Assembly: GCA_946186185.1 (NCBI GenBank) | Contig: CAMHMJ010000032.1 | Coordinates: 1-32,451 of the forward strand | Length of the DNA stretch: 32,451 nucleotides | Direction of reading: 5' to 3' | Source: an uncultured Treponema sp. | GTDB lineage: Bacteria > Spirochaetota > Spirochaetia > Treponematales > Treponemataceae | Part shown: in pieces, positions 31,513 through 32,451 of the stretch | How the letters are laid out: every line of letters begins with the position of its first letter | Position numbering within the stretch: position 1 is the stretch's first letter | Program-made: the position numbers and the translations under genes | Notes under the pieces: generated by a model | Told to the model about the DNA's origin: nothing | Seen by the model: only the letters and a program-made list of their open reading frames with translations | Database searches by the model: none

Positions 31513-31547
31513 CTTATCCCCTTATTTTGAATATATAAAGGGGTAAG
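31513..31547. promoter_or_regulatory. inverted repeat between kptA and the decayed gene
   Basis: CTTATCCCCTT (31513-31523) and AAGGGGTAAG (31538-31547) pair with one bulged base. It may have been an operator or a leader hairpin for the gene at 31496, or end the kptA transcript; there is no clear T-run on the kptA strand. Confidence 0.4.
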
Positions 31548-31567
31548 TAGGCAAATATCGTACATTT

Positions 31568-32116
31568 TTATTTATCTTGAAATTTAATATACTTAGCCGG
31601 GATTGAATCGCACAACCAGACTCTTTCATTTCCATAATAAAACTTGATTCCATCTGCAAAGGCCTGCTTTGCATCTATGGTAAGGATTATCGGCGAATTA
31701 TCACGGCGCTCACCCACTCTGACTGCCATCTCAATATCCGCAGATAAATGAACATACTGCCGGCTCATAGGCAAAAGCCCATTCTGTTTTATTGAATCAA
31801 TGAATCTGCGGGCGGTACCATGATAAAGAATAGCAGACGGAACCCCGGCTTCCTTGGTGACAGAAGCAGATTTAGAATGACCATACAAAGCCCTGATTTT
31901 TTCACCGACAATCTCTAAACGACGCTTATCCGAATGTGCAATTACATACTCTATATCTGTTTTTTCAATGCGTTCAGCAAATTTTCCCGACTGGTTCAAG
32001 CCTTGCAGCAATTCTTCCAGCAGAACAAAACCTTCCTTATCGAGTTTTAAATTGAATTCTTCGGGTTTATGCCTTAATGCATAACTGACCGTCTTACTTA
32101 AACGCGTGTAATCCAT
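31568..32116 (-). CDS. kptA: RNA 2'-phosphotransferase
   Basis: Removes an internal 2'-phosphate from RNA using NAD+, as Tpt1 does after tRNA splicing; in bacteria the natural substrate is unclear. The 182 residues match the family length. The N-terminal winged-helix part carries LSKTVSYALRHKP (His16 of the catalytic set) and KRRLEI. The C-terminal ADP-ribosyltransferase-like part has LYHGTARRF, an YVHLSADIEMAVRVG stretch and a final NERVWLCDSIPAKYIKF. All the motifs I expect are present, so it should be active. The start has no clear Shine-Dalgarno; a TATATA box lies seven bases upstream. It is adjacent to the decayed AlbA_2 gene and not linked to the methionine genes. Confidence 0.95.
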   Translation of the reverse strand: MDYTRLSKTVSYALRHKPEEFNLKLDKEGFVLLEELLQGLNQSGKFAERIEKTDIEYVIAHSDKRRLEIVGEKIRALYGHSKSASVTKEAGVPSAILYHGTARRFIDSIKQNGLLPMSRQYVHLSADIEMAVRVGERRDNSPIILTIDAKQAFADGIKFYYGNERVWLCDSIPAKYIKFQDK

Positions 32117-32451
32117 AGTTCGTTATATAGAGTGAATATATCATCACGTAGGCTAAAAAACAATAAAGCATTAGTTGAAGTCCGCCGGCCGGCACTGTCC
32201 GAAAACTTGGCGAAATTCAAAAAAAATGCGCCATTTGGCGGATTGGCAAAAATAGAGTTTTTCGGAGCCCCGCTAGCTACGCAAGATAAAGGTTTGCATA
32301 CAAAGCCAGTTAATTATTTACCGTTTAACAATTTAGCTGTATTCAAAAGAGAATTTTGTACACAAAGCCATATTTGAGGAATTTTAACTGAAAAATCCAT
32401 CCGCCATTTGAGACTGTCCGAAAACTACCTTATTTTTGCGCCAAATGGCGG
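32117..32451. repeat. non-coding stretch with direct and palindromic repeats
   Basis: ACTGTCCGAAAACT occurs at 32194-32207 and 32413-32426, each preceded by TCCGCC about 13 bases upstream, giving a repeat period of 219 bases. Near-palindromes GCGCCATTTGGCGG (32228-32241) and GCGCCAAATGGCGG (32438-32451) lie 34 and 25 bases from the start of those. CAAAGCCA occurs twice between them. I see no gene here; the open frame on the + strand has no ribosome site or family pattern. It resembles part of a repeated intergenic element that goes on past the window. Confidence 0.6.

Noticed and set aside
32132..32377. Small + strand gene beside kptA
   Set aside because: It runs through repeated non-coding sequence, has no Shine-Dalgarno, and its residues follow the repeats.
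1..32451. tRNA, rRNA or CRISPR array
   Set aside because: I found no cloverleaf, rRNA stretch or regularly spaced repeat-spacer pattern while reading; the only repeats are those listed.

Overview
The window looks like chromosomal DNA of a host-associated anaerobic bacterium, most likely a Treponema-like spirochaete. This rests on the many short-signal lipoproteins (several with a Cys-Asp-Asn-Gly start), a nine-base poly-G tract inside a surface lipoprotein gene, the moderate-to-low GC, and the mix of gene families. It is an inference from style; there is no rRNA or marker gene to prove it.

Region 1 (1-5015): methionine synthesis. metE and metF read leftward as one unit. A LysR-type regulator diverges from metE, as metR does in enterobacteria. 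An orphan TatD-linked type radical-SAM gene follows.

Region 2 (5139-16908): two rightward operons that share a 19-bp operator (ACCTACT-N5-AGTAGGT type). Operon 1 encodes an SsuABC/TauABC-like importer (ATPase, permease, lipoprotein), then two nitrogenase component-1-like subunits (D-like and K-like) and a NifX-like cofactor-binding protein. Operon 2 encodes a second importer of the same type, then a DUF4418-like small membrane protein and a MacB/LolCDE-like FtsX permease with its ATPase. The D/K pair keeps all six P-cluster cysteines and the cofactor cysteine. It has lost the cofactor histidine and the residues nitrogenase needs around the N2 site. No NifH, NifB or NifEN lies in the window. 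With metE/metF on one side and metNI on the other, the best hypothesis is a reductase for an organosulfur or other small organic substrate that feeds methionine, by analogy with methylthio-alkane reductase, and not N2 fixation.

Region 3 (16971-19955), leftward: a Cof-type HAD phosphatase, methionine importer genes metI and metN without metQ, and a Dabb-domain protein.

Region 4 (20106-30121), leftward and AT-richer: an accessory block of cell-surface proteins. It holds a MACPF (perforin-like) lipoprotein with a BACON-like domain and a poly-G tract, a partner lipoprotein, a Bmp-like binding lipoprotein, and a fusion of a type-1 periplasmic-binding domain to a legumain-like (C13) cysteine protease. 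A Cys-rich protein of unknown function ends the run. A scrap matching the first codons of that last gene sits at the far side of the block (29093-29149), so the surface genes look like an insertion.

Region 5 (30122-32451), leftward: small hypothetical genes, a decayed AlbA_2/Schlafen-like gene, kptA (RNA 2'-phosphotransferase), and a non-coding stretch with repeats.
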